Part shown: in pieces, positions 44,872-55,800 of the stretch
Position numbering within the stretch: position 1 is the first letter of the stretch
How the letters are laid out: each line of letters begins with the position of its first letter
Source: Saccharum officinarum
Taxonomy: Eukaryota > Streptophyta > Magnoliopsida > Poales > Poaceae
Direction of reading: 5' to 3'
Assembly (NCBI GenBank): GCA_020631735.1
Contig: CM036158.1
Location: 79,909,447 to 79,973,446, forward strand
DNA length: 64,000 bases
Translations under genes and position numbers: made by a program
Notes under the pieces: model-generated
The model's database searches: none
What the model was told of the DNA's origin: nothing
Seen by the model: only the letters and a program-made list of their open reading frames with translations

Positions 44872-47230
44872 TGGCCTACCAGTAGTGGCTATTAACAGAG
44901 GTGGATGCATGAAAAATCCATGTGTAGCTTTAGGCCATGGGTCTTCTCAGGTTATAGCTGGAATGAGTTGACCTATAAGTTGTTCTAAATTTCTCTACAG
45001 AGTAATAGAGGTCTACATAGTTCTCTATGGGTGCATTGGTAAGTGATGTGATAAATGCTAGTGCATGTTTGCAAGGAATGCCAAACTTGCCATTGCCTAC
45101 AAGTACATGTCCTCTCTTGCAAGTTCACCAAAACGAAAGCCGCTCCCTCCCAAAGCAGTAACTTCAGCAACTTCATCACCACATTCTGTCACCTTCCAAC
45201 TTAATTCTCTGTTGTTTCTTTTCGCCTTTTAACTATGTGGGGTAGAATCACCATCTAGTTTCCTGCCTACTTTCCTCCTTTGATTCCACTTGATCATTAA
45301 CAATTGCTAATCTTATCCATGAAGTCATCCACATTCATTGATTTGTAGTGCTTAACCAAATTGTTGAAGGATTCTGCTAAGTTGTTGGTCACATAGTCCA
45401 CTTTGCAAATAGTTGAGAACTGACTCCTAGTCCACAATTTTTTTGTGCCATTTTCTTAGGTAATTAGTTGTAGTTGGCTTTGCTGTCTCCATTGCCCTCC
45501 AATGTTTCTCAACAAATATAAGTTCCATGAGTAGGCGGCTGCCCAAAGATGGTCATCAAACACCTTCCCATGAAACCGCTTCTTGAAGTTCCTCACTAAA
45601 TGAAACATGCATTCCTATGTTTCAATCCCTGGGAACACTTCACCCACCCCTGCCATGACTGCCTGCCCAGCATCTGTGCTTATAGTTAAACCCCTTGGTG
45701 ATCCTATAGCCTCTCTAAGGTGTCTCAAGAACCAGATCCAATTGTCATTTGTTTCAGAATCAAAAACTCCAAAGCATACAGGATACAACCAATTGTGACC
45801 ATCAACACCTGAAGCGCTAGCCAACTGCCCCTTGAACTTGCCTATCAAGAATGTACTATCTATTGCTAAGTATGGTCTGCAGCCACTAAGGAACCCCTCT
45901 ATGCATGGTTTCAATGCCAAAAACATTCTATTAAATATGACCTTTTCCTCTACCGTGTGATGGTCAATGATAACTATGCTGCCGGGGCAACAACTCTCAA
46001 TTTGTGCCTTAAATCTAAACAAGTTATCATAACTGCTATCCAATCACCATAAAGTTGTTTCCTTGCAAGCTCCCTACCTTATAAACCCGCTTGTAGGGGA
46101 CATCTACCTTTGTGATGTTCTTTAATCTTTATTACCAAGCACTAGCTCCCAAAGTTGGATCTTGTATAAGAAAGTCCTTCACTTCTGACATACCCAATGT
46201 TGGGTGGCACTCCTCACGTTCTCTTTCTTCTTGTACTAGAACAATTATGAGTAAAAGGATTCATTTTGACCTACAAAATAAAAATTATTAGATGCAATTA
46301 AACAAAAATATGGTAAGCATACAAGATCTAAAAAAGAGTTAGGTTCAACAATTACCATTACAGTCCACTGGTCCTGTGTTGTAGATGCATGTATCCTCCA
46401 TTGACAACCATCAAGTGTTTTCCTTGCACAATAGGTCGTGTATCTTTTTGGTCCACTCTTCTCAATTCTGAATTCAAACTCATGTTTAATTGCATGCTGA
46501 CATAGAGCTAGCTTAAACTCTTTCATGCTAGGATAAGTGCTACCCACTTCCATTGGAGGGTCTTTTGTATCATATTCTACAGTTGGTGCATGATTTACCT
46601 CATATTCCTCTTCTTCCTCCTCTTCATCCTCCTCACCTCCATCATCCTCCTCACCTCCATCCTCCTCACCTCCATCATCCTCCTCACCTCCATCATCCCC
46701 CTCTTGTCCTCTGAGTGCTCATTGTCATCATCCTTTCTTTGAACACATGGAACAATAGCATTGACAGGTTCTTCCTCCAAGTACAAAGTTTCCTCATCAA
46801 CACCAACGTGTTCATTCTCTGGTTCCGGATTTCTAAGATAATCATCATCTTCTTTTTCTAAGTCATTGGTAGGTTGCCTTTGCACGTCAAAGTCCCATGT
46901 GGTGATAGGCTCATATGGTTCTGAAGGATTACAGTATGCAACAAACATATGAATGACCTTTGTTTTACTGTACTTTGCAAACATTGTCATCAACTCTTGG
47001 TCAGTTTGTATTTCTGGAAAGGTTTTGGTAACATCATCATAGTATTGAAGATGGGCAACTTCCAAGTAACCAGGAGGGTACTGCTCTACGATTGACTCAA
47101 CTAAATCATTATAATTTGTCAAGTCTGAATCTATTACTTTTTCAGCACAGAAACATCTCATGTCCTTTCTAGCTTTCTTACGATTGCCCAGAAGCTTCAT
47201 TTTCAGCAAATAAGTTGCATTTGGATCCAT
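44872..47230 (-). pseudogene. Mutator-like (MULE) transposase pseudogene
   Basis: Read leftwards from ATG 47230: a PB1-like N-terminal domain (MDPNATYLLKMKLLGNR), an acidic linker with Gly/Glu/Asp repeats at 46600-46720, then the MuDR-type zinc-finger DNA-binding region (FEFRIEKSGPKRYTTYCA, CQWRIHA). A likely 85-base intron (46271-46355, donor ATG|GTAAT, acceptor TTTTGTAG) follows. The catalytic domain comes next (DSTFLIGKFKGQLASA with the first Asp, ISTDAGQAVMAGV with the second) and finally a SWIM zinc finger (CTCRQWQV) near 45085. Frame breaks near 46700, 46240, 46050 and 45600 and further stops make it inactive. The 3' end runs into the gap. Intact MULE transposases cut and paste elements with long inverted ends. 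Confidence 0.88.
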
Positions 47231-48449
47231 CCTGATTGAAAGTAATCACAAATTACATGAGAAAAGCTACTGCACAGACAGTGACGTAGGACGAAAAACA
47301 ATTAAGGTATGGCGAAATCGATAATATAGATATCAAAGATTTCTCAGTATATTGGATGGGTCACTTTGCAGAAAATTGAAAAGTTACGATCAACACTTCA
47401 TGAACTGGATAACAAGCCTCAAAACAAGCATGTTTATTTTGCTGAAGACAGGTACAGTAATGAGTTCATTTGTGGAACTATCTGCTAGTTAAGTTTGTGC
47501 TGACATTTAGGTGGTCTGCTGTTTTATTTCAGAGAAGAAGCGAAAGAAATACAATCAAGGATAGGACAAAGCAGCAACATGCCTCTCTGCTAGCACAAAT
47601 TAAAACATTTATGGTCCAATTTTGAAAGACATGGAACTTTGTTTATGATGAGGCAACAAATCAAGCTCTAATGGTCTTCAGGTGGTGAGATCAAAAGCAA
47701 GGTAAGGGGACTATATGTATCTGTACGGTTTGCATGAGTCAAAACTCAAAAGTTAATGGATTATTTTTTCTAATTTCAGTAAAGGTTGCCAAGCAAAGTA
47801 ACCATGGTCCCGTACTCAACCCAAACTACCATCGTGGATCATTTCCAAAGGTAAACAGTCCTATCGATCGTAATATTTATAGAAAAACATATTAGGCAGC
47901 ATTAATAATACGGAGCAGCATGTATGAAACAGGAATTGCACTGCCATACCCTCAATCTTCTAACAATTACATGCAATAAGCATCCGAAAGATCAAGGACA
48001 AAAAAACAGCTCAAAATGTTCTTTACTGGATTATTAAACAGCTCAAAATGTTCTTTACTGGATTAACTCAGCTATTTGACATCTGGCAACGGCATCTAAT
48101 GGAAAGTGGTGCAGACTTTCTTGATTTCCAGAAATCTTATAAGCAGGCAGCAGGTGATAAACTTCTATTTCCTCATCTTTGATTAGCTTATGAATTTAGT
48201 TACTACAGTTAATTAACTAATGTGGCGCGTAAGTTATTTGATCTGCAAATCTTGTGGTTTACTGTTTCTTAACTTTAAGTGACCATGAGAGGAATATAGA
48301 TACTACCACTAAATAAAGGCGGCATCCTAGAATGCATGCAATTAAAGAGTTTAAATTTAAACTTAAACCTGCAATATCTTTATGAAATATAGGCCAGCTT
48401 TGAAAATATGAGCACTCTAATCAGAAAGATCGTTTCATACTACTCAACT
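47231..48449. other. Spacer upstream of the MULE gene, nothing recognised
   Basis: AT-rich sequence with a 30-base direct repeat (ttaaacagctcaaaatgttc region near 48007 and again at 48037). It may be intron or 5' flank of the MULE gene. No coding feature is supported. Confidence 0.45.
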
Positions 48450-48450
48450 A

Positions 48451-48649
48451 CTCCCTCTGTTTCGCAAAGGTTGCAGTGCTAGCTTTGTCGTAAGTCAAGC
48501 ATTTATGTTACAAAAATATTTTCATGGTGGATCTAAAAACATAAAACTTATGATGTTAAACTATATGAATTTATAGAAATTGATGGTCAAAGATTAAGTT
48601 TTTGACTTTGGACAAAACTAAAACAACCACCTTTCAGAAACGGTGTGAG
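48451..48649. mobile_element. Stowaway-like MITE (199 bp)
   Basis: The left end, ctccctctgtttc, is close to the Stowaway consensus; the right end is gaaacggtgtgag. TA dinucleotides flank both sides (48449-48450, 48650-48651), the Tc1/mariner target. The ends are diverged, so this is an old copy. Confidence 0.75.
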
Positions 48650-48651
48650 TA

Positions 48652-49084
48652 TTAGAGTTTTACTTGGTTTTAAAAATATAAAAGGCAATGAAAATTGGTA
48701 TTCAGAGTTGCTGTCTGAGGTCGTGTCAGCTGCCAATGTGGTGGCACTTCCATGGCTGGATGCAGTTAAAAAAAGAACAGCTCTTTCATTGCACGTTTGT
48801 TACTGGTTTTGTTTCTTTGATCTATCAGAAAAATGTGCTTCATTATCTATTGGAACATGTCAGTTCAATCTCGGTCCATCCATTTTATGATTTCTTATCA
48901 CTTCAACAGGATCTTATCATTCTTCGTAATTGCAGGATCTTTTTCTGAATGGAGGGGCAAGCTTACTAGAAACTTTGGTTTTGCCATTGATTTGATAAGC
49001 TTGTTGATGTCACTTGGTCATTACTCGATGATCTTTGTGGCAAACCCTAGTGCAGCACAGAAGAGGAAGAGATGGGGGATGAAC
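48652..49084. other. Intergenic, nothing recognised
   Basis: No supported gene. The plus-strand frame that continues into the GC-rich repeat is a shadow of the repeat. Confidence 0.4.
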
Positions 49085-49591
49085 TCACCCGTCGTCAAGC
49101 CACTCAGGCTGTTCTTCTTGGGCTGCACCCGACCGCGCAGGGGAGGGGCGCGCCGCCGCTCGGCTAGCACGCGCAGGGGACGGCCGCGCCGTCGCTGCCG
49201 CTCGGCCCGCACGCGCATGGGACGGCCGCGCCGTCACTGTCGCTCGGCCCGCACACGTAGGGGAAGGGCCCGCCGTCGCTCCTGCGCCCGCCCGCGCAGG
49301 GGAAGGGCGCGCAGCCACCGCTGTGCCCGCCCGCGCAGGGGACGGGCACGCCGCTACCGCCGCTCGGCCCTCCCGCCTAGGGGACCGGTGCACCGCCACC
49401 GTTGTGCCCGCTCGCGTAGGGGACGGGCCCACCGCTACCGCCGCTCGGCCCGCCCGCCTAGGGGACCGGCTTGCCGCCACCGCTGTGCCCGCCCGCGCAG
49501 GGGACGCACGCGCCGCCGCCGATATGCACGCCTGCGTAGGGAAGGGGGGCGCCGGCGTAGCATCCTCCCGCTTGTCTCCACCATCCTCCAT
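49085..49591 (-). CDS. Hypothetical Ala/Arg/Pro-rich protein encoded by a GC-rich minisatellite
   Basis: A 168-codon frame with ATG at 49591, preceded by a CT-rich leader and ACCCTAGATCGAGCTC, looks like a plant 5' UTR. After MEDGGDKREDATPAP it repeats units like PSPARAGTAVAA and RSPRRAGRAAVA about every 17-18 residues and ends EEQPEWLDDG. The DNA repeat unit is about 51-54 bases. No domain is recognised. It lies on the strand of the MULE transposase, 1.85 kb upstream, and might be its first exon or an unrelated fragment. It could also be non-coding, since the plus strand is equally open. Confidence 0.35.
   Translation of the reverse strand: MEDGGDKREDATPAPPFPTQACISAAARASPARAGTAVAASRSPRRAGRAAVAVGPSPTRAGTTVAVHRSPRREGRAAVAACPSPARAGTAVAARPSPARAGAGATAGPSPTCAGRATVTARPSHARAGRAAATARPSPARASRAAARPSPARSGAAQEEQPEWLDDG
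49120..49560. repeat. GC-rich minisatellite, ~51-54-bp unit
   Basis: Repeated core of gcccgc(g/c)c(g/t)aggggac(g/c)gg followed by a cgccg(c/t)(t/c)accgc block, eight or so imperfect copies. Most variation is substitution with length kept in threes. Confidence 0.75.
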
Positions 49592-51416
49592 GAGCTCGAT
49601 CTAGGGTTCAGAGAGGAGAGAAGAGAACGAGAGAGAGAGAACGTGAGGGGGCTAGGGGGGTTTGCAACTGGAGAGCACAAAGGGCATTTTGGTCTAAGAT
49701 GGAGAAAACTGACAAGTGTACAGTGAGACCTTTGGATGGAACGATAACAGAACCAACGGCAGTGTCATTTTGGGCGCTGGCAAGTAGCGTCAAATAGGGA
49801 ATTTTCAAGTTTACAGGGCCAAACAAGGACTTCTGTATTTTTATAGGGCCAAATATGGAATTCTCTCTTTTTTAGAAGGGACATGCAGATTTCTAATTAC
49901 ATAGACTGGTTGAATTTGGGTTCGGGGTATGTTTCCCAGAGATGAAAATGGGGTTTCAAAAGCATGGTATGTCACACTCTACTTCTGTTTGCTCCTGCTT
50001 TTACTTACACATTTCGTGTGTGATTTCAGAGTTGTAAAATATCTAAGGAGATCAAGATAAGTTTAGCACATTGATGCAAATTAAATTCCAATACTAATCA
50101 GATTAAACTGTGCTCTGATTTCTTTTCGTAGTATATATTTCCTAGGCGCCAGGTAAGTTCATTTCTCTACCATATTTCTTTATTCTTTTTCTTCCATGAA
50201 TTGATACATGCTTCATTCGCTTTAATCCCTACTAGTACAGTCCCCATGCCTATAATGACTTTTTTCACAATTTCACCCTCCTTTTCCTCTTATTTTTTGG
50301 TCAGATTGTTTTGCTACATAAAAAGTTGCCTATGTGTAGTTTTCTATATGAAAATGAAAATATGGTACAACAAGATATTTTCGTATGACAGGTCAAAATT
50401 TGATAGCATCCCAAGTATACAAGTTTCTATACGTATCAAAATCCTGGTACACAACGCTTATGTGCTTCCTCCATTGCATCAGGTCACTTCGCCTCCGCAC
50501 AGCACTAATATATCTGTCATTGCTACTTGCTCTTATTTATGGTGTCCTCAACAAGTTCCATAAAGTAATATCGTCAGCTATGGTCAAATCACGCAAGCGG
50601 GAGACTGCTCATACAGGTCAGTCATTTGGAGGTCCAACATTGGCTCCAGACATCGGTGATGATATATCATGTTATTAGCAGAGCATTCTCCATACATTTT
50701 TATACAAAAACCTGCGGCTTACGGTCTGTGGTACAACGAGACCCACCAATGAGCAATCGACGAATACTGAGCCATCTATACCAGCTTCTCAGTTAAGAAG
50801 CTCCATTTCAGATCATCTTCTAACATTGCTCGAATGAGTTAAATCATCAAATTTTCCTGCTTCGCGATGCTAACTACCAGTTTGCTTATTGCATCGCGTT
50901 TTTCATCTCTACAACATTGAATTGCTAGGATGTATTTTTTTCAATTTACGAAACATAGAACAATACAGCTTCAGGAAGACAACATGATACGTGTCAGATC
51001 CTAACGAACACCAGATTTATGCTTACAGTGATTTTCTCATGTTCTACAGGTCCTCCACTTTTGCCTATTTCCGTTCCAAGCCACATGATCCTCTCTTCCT
51101 CGGTCAGCTAGCAAAATGCTTATAGACAGTTTAACATGTACAGCCAGATCCTTACCATCTGCGCATGCATATAGCACGTGACATGTACTTTACTCTATAC
51201 ACCCGTGCAAAGGCTCATCTGTTTTTAATTTACCATATAAGAAACTGTTAAGGCGGCATGTTTTTGTCACCAACGCAACAACGATAGAAATATCCCTTCT
51301 CCTTTTGTGTAACTGAATATCAAAGTTCTGGTTGCGTCAAATTATGCTAAAATTGACTACATGATCAATGATGACATCCACTGAAAGTACCCACTAATAG
51401 GCTGCATGATTCTATG
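49592..51416. other. Intergenic, nothing recognised with confidence
   Basis: 49680-49880 contains the phrases tttacagggccaaacaagga and ttatagggccaaatatgga, an imperfect local repeat that might belong to a Mutator terminal region. The rest, including a 120-codon plus frame at 50201, has no recognisable feature. Confidence 0.4.
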
Positions 51417-51780
51417 GCCTTGTTTAGTTTATTCCCCTAAAGTTTAGTGTCTATCATATCGGATGTTTGGACACATGTATGGAGTATTAAATATAGACTA
51501 AAAAAATAACTAATTGCACATATTGCGACTACTTTGCGAGACGATTTTTTATACCTAATTAGCCCATGATTTGACAATATGGTGCTACAGTAAGCATATG
51601 CTAATAACAGATTAATTAGACTTAATAAATTTATATCGCTTAATAAATTTGTCTCGCGGATTACTAAGAACTTGTGTAATTTATTTTTTATTATTATTAT
51701 CTGAACAATCCTATGTGACACTCCCATATAACATCCGACGTGATACCCCTAAACTTTAGCTCCTGGATTTAAACACCCCC
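51417..51780. mobile_element. MITE-like element (~364 bp)
   Basis: It starts ggccttgtttagttt and ends with ggatttaaacaccccc. Subterminal cccctaaagtttagtg pairs with cccctaaactttagc, so the arms are inverted repeats. I find no clear target-site duplicate, and the superfamily is unsure. Confidence 0.65.
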
Positions 51781-52435
51781 TACTCTTTTTTATTTAGCTT
51801 TTGATGAAATAACTGCCCCGCGGCAACGCGCGGGGTAATAACTAGTAACCTCTGTAGCCCTTTGAGGCCCTGAAAGGTCATGACAATCGTGCTCAAATAA
51901 ACAAGAACTTGTATTCTACAGTAGTGGGCTGCCATTAATCCAGTGCCCATGCTGATGCTCAGAAGAACTGCTCTACACGTCGCTCTGCCACACAGATTTT
52001 TTTAGTGTGGTTTGAGCATGCATGAGCTGCACGATCATCCCCATCTGCTCCTCCACCATCATGGATGGTCATCCCCTCGGTTTCTTCTTCCTCCGGTTCC
52101 TCCTTATCACCCCTTTTCTCTCCAAGTCCTGGAGCCTGAACCTGAAAGTAGTTCATTAAGAAACTACTGCTGCTCCCAGGTGAACTTGGCATCTGACAAT
52201 GCTGGCCTCCAAACCCATGTAAGCAAGAATCATCCCCTGCATCTTTCTTTCCAACCAGTAATTACTACTTATATCTTATTTTCTCACTCTATGCGTTTAC
52301 AAGCAGTAATTCCTGCTCTTACAAATGCTGAATCTCTCAATGCGTTTCCTAGCGTTTATTATGCGCTCATAAGCCAACTTGTCTTGCTAATCACAAACTT
52401 TAGCCCTTGAAATTCAATCATCATACGCGATGATG
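51781..52435. other. Intergenic upstream of the WEB gene
   Basis: No gene is supported; a 77-codon minus frame at 51959-52192 lacks recognisable features. The stretch probably contains distal promoter or 5' UTR sequence of the WEB gene. Confidence 0.4.
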
Positions 52436-52438
52436 TTG

Positions 52439-52680
52439 GGGCCTGTTTAGTTGCAAAATTTTTTGCAAAACGACACTGTAGCAAATTTCGTTGTTATTTG
52501 ACAATTAGTGTCCAATCATGGTCTAATTAGGCTTAAAAGATTCATCTCGTCCATTTCGTCTAAACTATGTAATTAGTTTTATTTTTATTTATATTTAATG
52601 CTTCATGCATGTGTCTAAAGATTCGATGTGACGGAGAATCTGAAAAATTTTGCAAAATTTTTTGAGAACTAAACAGGGCC
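52439..52680. mobile_element. Tourist-like MITE (242 bp) upstream of the WEB gene
   Basis: The ends gggcctgtttagtt and aactaaacagggcc are near-perfect inverted repeats. TTG duplicates lie at 52436-52438 and 52681-52683. It has the shared core with gtctaattaggctt and cttcatgcatgtgtct. It lies less than 100 bases before the first candidate ATG of the WEB gene. Confidence 0.9.
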
Positions 52681-52764
52681 TTGATACATAGACAAATGCT
52701 GTTTTTGGAGCTCCTCTACTAGACAGCTAGCTCAGTAGACGTTCATGCAGCTCTGACCTTGCTC

Positions 52765-53087
52765 ATGCCTAGGAAGGGCGACATCAATTGCTTGATTTGT
52801 AAGCATGAGAGTAATGGTCTAATGGAGGGTACGCGTGTTACTGAATGCAGTCCAAGCGGTCTCTCTGAAGGTTCCAGCCACAAACAACCGTCCAACCGCA
52901 GGGCTACGTCGGTACCTCGAGTCGGCAGGCTCGCAAAACCTGCAAGCAAACCAGCGGATCGCGCGCCTTCCCCACTGCACCACCATGCTCTCGACAGGTC
53001 CTCGGCTTCCATCGACCTGCAGACGCCGACGACGAAGCTATCGCCGGGTTCAAGGCGTCGCCGGCGTCCCGCGGGAGTACTACCGAT
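52765..53087 (+). CDS. N-terminal exon of WEB-family gene (start and frame uncertain)
   Basis: The frame reads a WEB-family N-terminus: SGLSEGSSHKQPSNRR, VPRVGRLAKPASK, SPLHHHALDRSSASID. The family normally begins with a short Met-x-Ser-Lys stretch just before SGLSE. Here ATGCAGTCCAAG at 52846 gives that, but in another frame. Near 53040-53060 the frame must change again to reach GAT|GTAAGA at 53087/53088, the only donor whose phase fits the next exon. Two one-base indels in one exon suggest sequence errors or a damaged 5' end; an unseen upstream exon is another option. The 81-base intron 53088-53168 has a good donor and TTTCAG acceptor. Confidence 0.6.
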
Positions 53088-53168
53088 GTAAGACAAGGCG
53101 AGAATACATCCATCATCTCGTGCTACCTAATTCGTCTCATTCATTATGTATGTACGTCTCGGTTTCAG

Positions 53169-55721
53169 AAACAACAGCCGAGGGCTGCGAAGACGTCGGA
53201 GCTGCAGGCGCAGCTGACCCACGTGCAGGAGGACCTCAAGAACGCTAGGGAGCACCTGGCTGCCATCGAGAATGACAGGGCTCAAATCCTCGAGGACCTG
53301 GCCGTCGCCAAGCGCCTCGCCGCCGACGCCCACGGGAAGCTGGAGGACTCGCTGCTCGCGCAGCGGCGGGCCGAGGAGGCGCTGGAGCTGGAGAGGTTCA
53401 AGTCCACGGAGCGCGAGCAGTCCGCCATCGACCTCGCCCAGAGGACGGAGAACGAGTGGCGGGGGAAGTACGACAGCGTCAGGAAGCGCCACGCCGAGGA
53501 CGTCGCGTCTCTCATCGCCACGGCCAGGGAGCTCGAGGTCGTCAGGGACGAGCTGGCGGCCACCGCGCAGGCCAAGGACTCGGCTCTGAACCAGGCGGAC
53601 GAGCTGCAGGAGATCGCCAACGGCAACGCCAAGAAGGCGGAGGTCCTGGCGGCTGAAGTGGCCCGGCTCAAGTCCCGCCTTGACACCGAGCTGGAGAACA
53701 AAGCCAGAGAAGCCGAGGAAACCATCGAGAGGCTGGAGTCTGAAGCTTCCGCGCTGAGGGCGGAGCTCCGGAAGGCCAAGGAGTTCGAGGAGAAGCTCGC
53801 CAAAGCGGAACAGGAGGTGGAGGGGCTCAAGGTCGACGTCGCGTACGCCAGGAGGGCGGAAGCGGACGCCAGCCGGTCGGCGCAGGAGTGGAAGAGCAAG
53901 GCGGCGTCGTTGGAGACTCGCCTCGAAGCCGCCTCGCAGCTGAACAAACGCAACGAGGAGTCGTTCGCGTCACTGACCAACAGCTTGGAGGACTGCACGT
54001 CCATGCTCCAGGACAAGCAGTCACAGCTCCTCCAGCTCGAAGACAAGGTGGCAGCCCTGGAGAAGGAAGCGAGCGAGTACAAGGAACGGTTCCTCGAGAC
54101 CAGCAGGCGCCTCGACGTTGCAACAGAGGAGGCGTGTGAGCTACATGCGGCCATTGATGGACTGAGGTCTGAACACCAGCTGCTGCACGAGGCGCATCAA
54201 CAAGCCGTCGCCGCCGAGAAGACAGCCAGCGCGCAGGTCGGCCACCTCACCGAAGACAAGAACAGGCTGCTCAGGGAGCTTGCCGACACCAGAGAAGAGA
54301 GGGACAAGGTGAAGAAGGCTGTCGAGGATTTTGCGGCCGCGCTGCGTGAAGTGTCGTCGGAGGCAAGAGAGGCCAAGGAAAGGGTGCTCGCGAAACAGGC
54401 AGAGCTAGACGATGCCCGGCTTCAGATGTCAGAACTGAAGGCGGCGATGAAGAGTGCAGAGGAAAGATTCCAGCTGAGGATGGGTTCAGAGACCAAGATT
54501 TCGAAGGATGATGATTGGGTATCTGAAGAGGCTGGGTTTGTTGATATGCTCAAGAGATCTGATGATGGAATCAGCTCTATGCAGCTGGAAATGAACAGGC
54601 TGACGGAGTCACTGAGAGCTGCAGAGAGCCAAGTGCAGGAGCTCAGGGCAGACAAGACCCAGCTGCTCAGTAAGCTGCAAGAATTCGAAGTCCAGGCAAT
54701 GAACACTGAAGAAGAAGCGAAGGCAGAGAGCTCACACCTCAAAGACTTGCTGTCCTCCAAGGACAAGGAGCTGCTTGCTCTGAATCATGAACTCGCCGAG
54801 CTGCGACTAAGAGAGAGATCCACATCGGAAAAAGCTAGCGAGGTCTCCAAGGTGCTTGGAGAGATGACAGCGAGAAAGGCCGAGGAAGAAAGCACCGACA
54901 AGTCCAAGGCCCTGCAAGCCAAGCTGGAAATGGACAATGTGCTGGAATCACTGAGAGCCGCGGAGGGCGAAGCGAAGGCTGCGAAGGAGGAGAAGGTGCA
55001 GCTGCAGAACAAGCTGAGGCTGCTCGAGTCCAAGATCACCGCGGCCAACCTGACCTCGGAGGAGGCAAAGATCAGCAGCCTGAGGCTGAAGGAGACGCTG
55101 GATGACAAGGAGCAGCAGCTGGCGAGCATTGTACAGGAGAACAGGGAGATGCGGGCAAGAGAAGCGGCTGCACACGCGAAGATCGACGAGCTCGCCCTGC
55201 TGCTAGCAGAAGCCACTGCCAGGAATGGAGGAGAGTTATCGAACGGGGCGGTCACGAGGAGCCCAGAGAAGCAGCCAAGCGTGCTCCTGAAGCTCATCTG
55301 CTCGCCGATGCATCATAATGTCCGGGACGACGACAACAATGGCGAGATCATCCAAAACCCAAAGGAGGATATCAAGCACGTCGAAGTGGAGACGGTCAGG
55401 CAGGTGCAGCATGATGAGCAGGAAAGCGGTGTGTCAGCAGTGGACGCCAACTCTTTGGAGAACAGCAAAATCATAGAGGACGACCTGTCCAAAGAGAGGG
55501 ACGAAGATTCCGAGTCAAGTGACGATGACGACGTTGAGTCACCGGGGGAGGATGCACTCGTGGATCAGATGAACGGACTGCTGATCCATGGCCCGACATC
55601 GTCGTTCAACCCGGATCAGCGCGTCGTCCAGAAGAAGAAGAGGGCTCTGCTCAAGAAATTCGGGAGCCTACTGAAGAAGAAAGCTCACTTCACTAAGCTG
55701 AGCAGTCACTCTCACTCCTAG
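53169..55721 (+). CDS. WEB-family coiled-coil protein, main exon
   Basis: A single open frame of 850 codons begins after the acceptor ggtttcag with KQQPRAAKTSELQAQL and runs to TAG at 55719-55721. Almost the whole protein is heptad-patterned coiled coil rich in Glu, Lys, Ala and Leu. Breaks lie near the acidic segment around residue 770 (EDSESSDDDDVESPGED). The basic C-terminus (KKKRALLKKFGSLLKKK) is typical of the At3g02930/At5g16730 type WEB proteins. Related WEB1/PMI proteins of Arabidopsis act in chloroplast photorelocation by organising actin-associated complexes. Whether this subgroup does so is not established, and a chloroplast location is only predicted for homologues. Codon use is GC-rich as in many grass genes, and the frame shows no lesion. 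Confidence 0.92.
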   Translation, partial: KQQPRAAKTSELQAQLTHVQEDLKNAREHLAAIENDRAQILEDLAVAKRLAADAHGKLEDSLLAQRRAEEALELERFKSTEREQSAIDLAQRTENEWRGKYDSVRKRHAEDVASLIATARELEVVRDELAATAQAKDSALNQADELQEIANGNAKKAEVLAAEVARLKSRLDTELENKAREAEETIERLESEASALRAELRKAKEFEEKLAKAEQEVEGLKVDVAYARRAEADASRSAQEWKSKAASLETRLEAASQLNKRNEESFASLTNSLEDCTSMLQDKQSQLLQLEDKVAALEKEASEYKERFLETSRRLDVATEEACELHAAIDGLRSEHQLLHEAHQQAVAAEKTASAQVGHLTEDKNRLLRELADTREERDKVKKAVEDFAAALREVSSEAREAKERVLAKQAELDDARLQMSELKAAMKSAEERFQLRMGSETKISKDDDWVSEEAGFVDMLKRSDDGISSMQLEMNRLTESLRAAESQVQELRADKTQLLSKLQEFEVQAMNTEEEAKAESSHLKDLLSSKDKELLALNHELAELRLRERSTSEKASEVSKVLGEMTARKAEEESTDKSKALQAKLEMDNVLESLRAAEGEAKAAKEEKVQLQNKLRLLESKITAANLTSEEAKISSLRLKETLDDKEQQLASIVQENREMRAREAAAHAKIDELALLLAEATARNGGELSNGAVTRSPEKQPSVLLKLICSPMHHNVRDDDNNGEIIQNPKEDIKHVEVETVRQVQHDEQESGVSAVDANSLENSKIIEDDLSKERDEDSESSDDDDVESPGEDALVDQMNGLLIHGPTSSFNPDQRVVQKKKRALLKKFGSLLKKKAHFTKLSSHSHS

Positions 55722-55800
55722 CTACCGGCGGTCCAGACCCACGTGTCAGCAACAGCAGGTAATTTCGCCTCCAATTTGATGGCCCCCAAAATCACTATAT

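Noticed and set aside
44872..44900. ggctattaacagag after the second gap as the right target-site copy (gctat) of chromovirus B
   Set aside because: The resemblance to the left junction is short, the position is not at the gap edge, and the MULE coding remnant already begins here.
53272..54154. Long frames in other phases and on the minus strand over the WEB exon
   Set aside because: Shadows of an 850-codon GC-rich coiled-coil exon; the plus frame matches the WEB family end to end.
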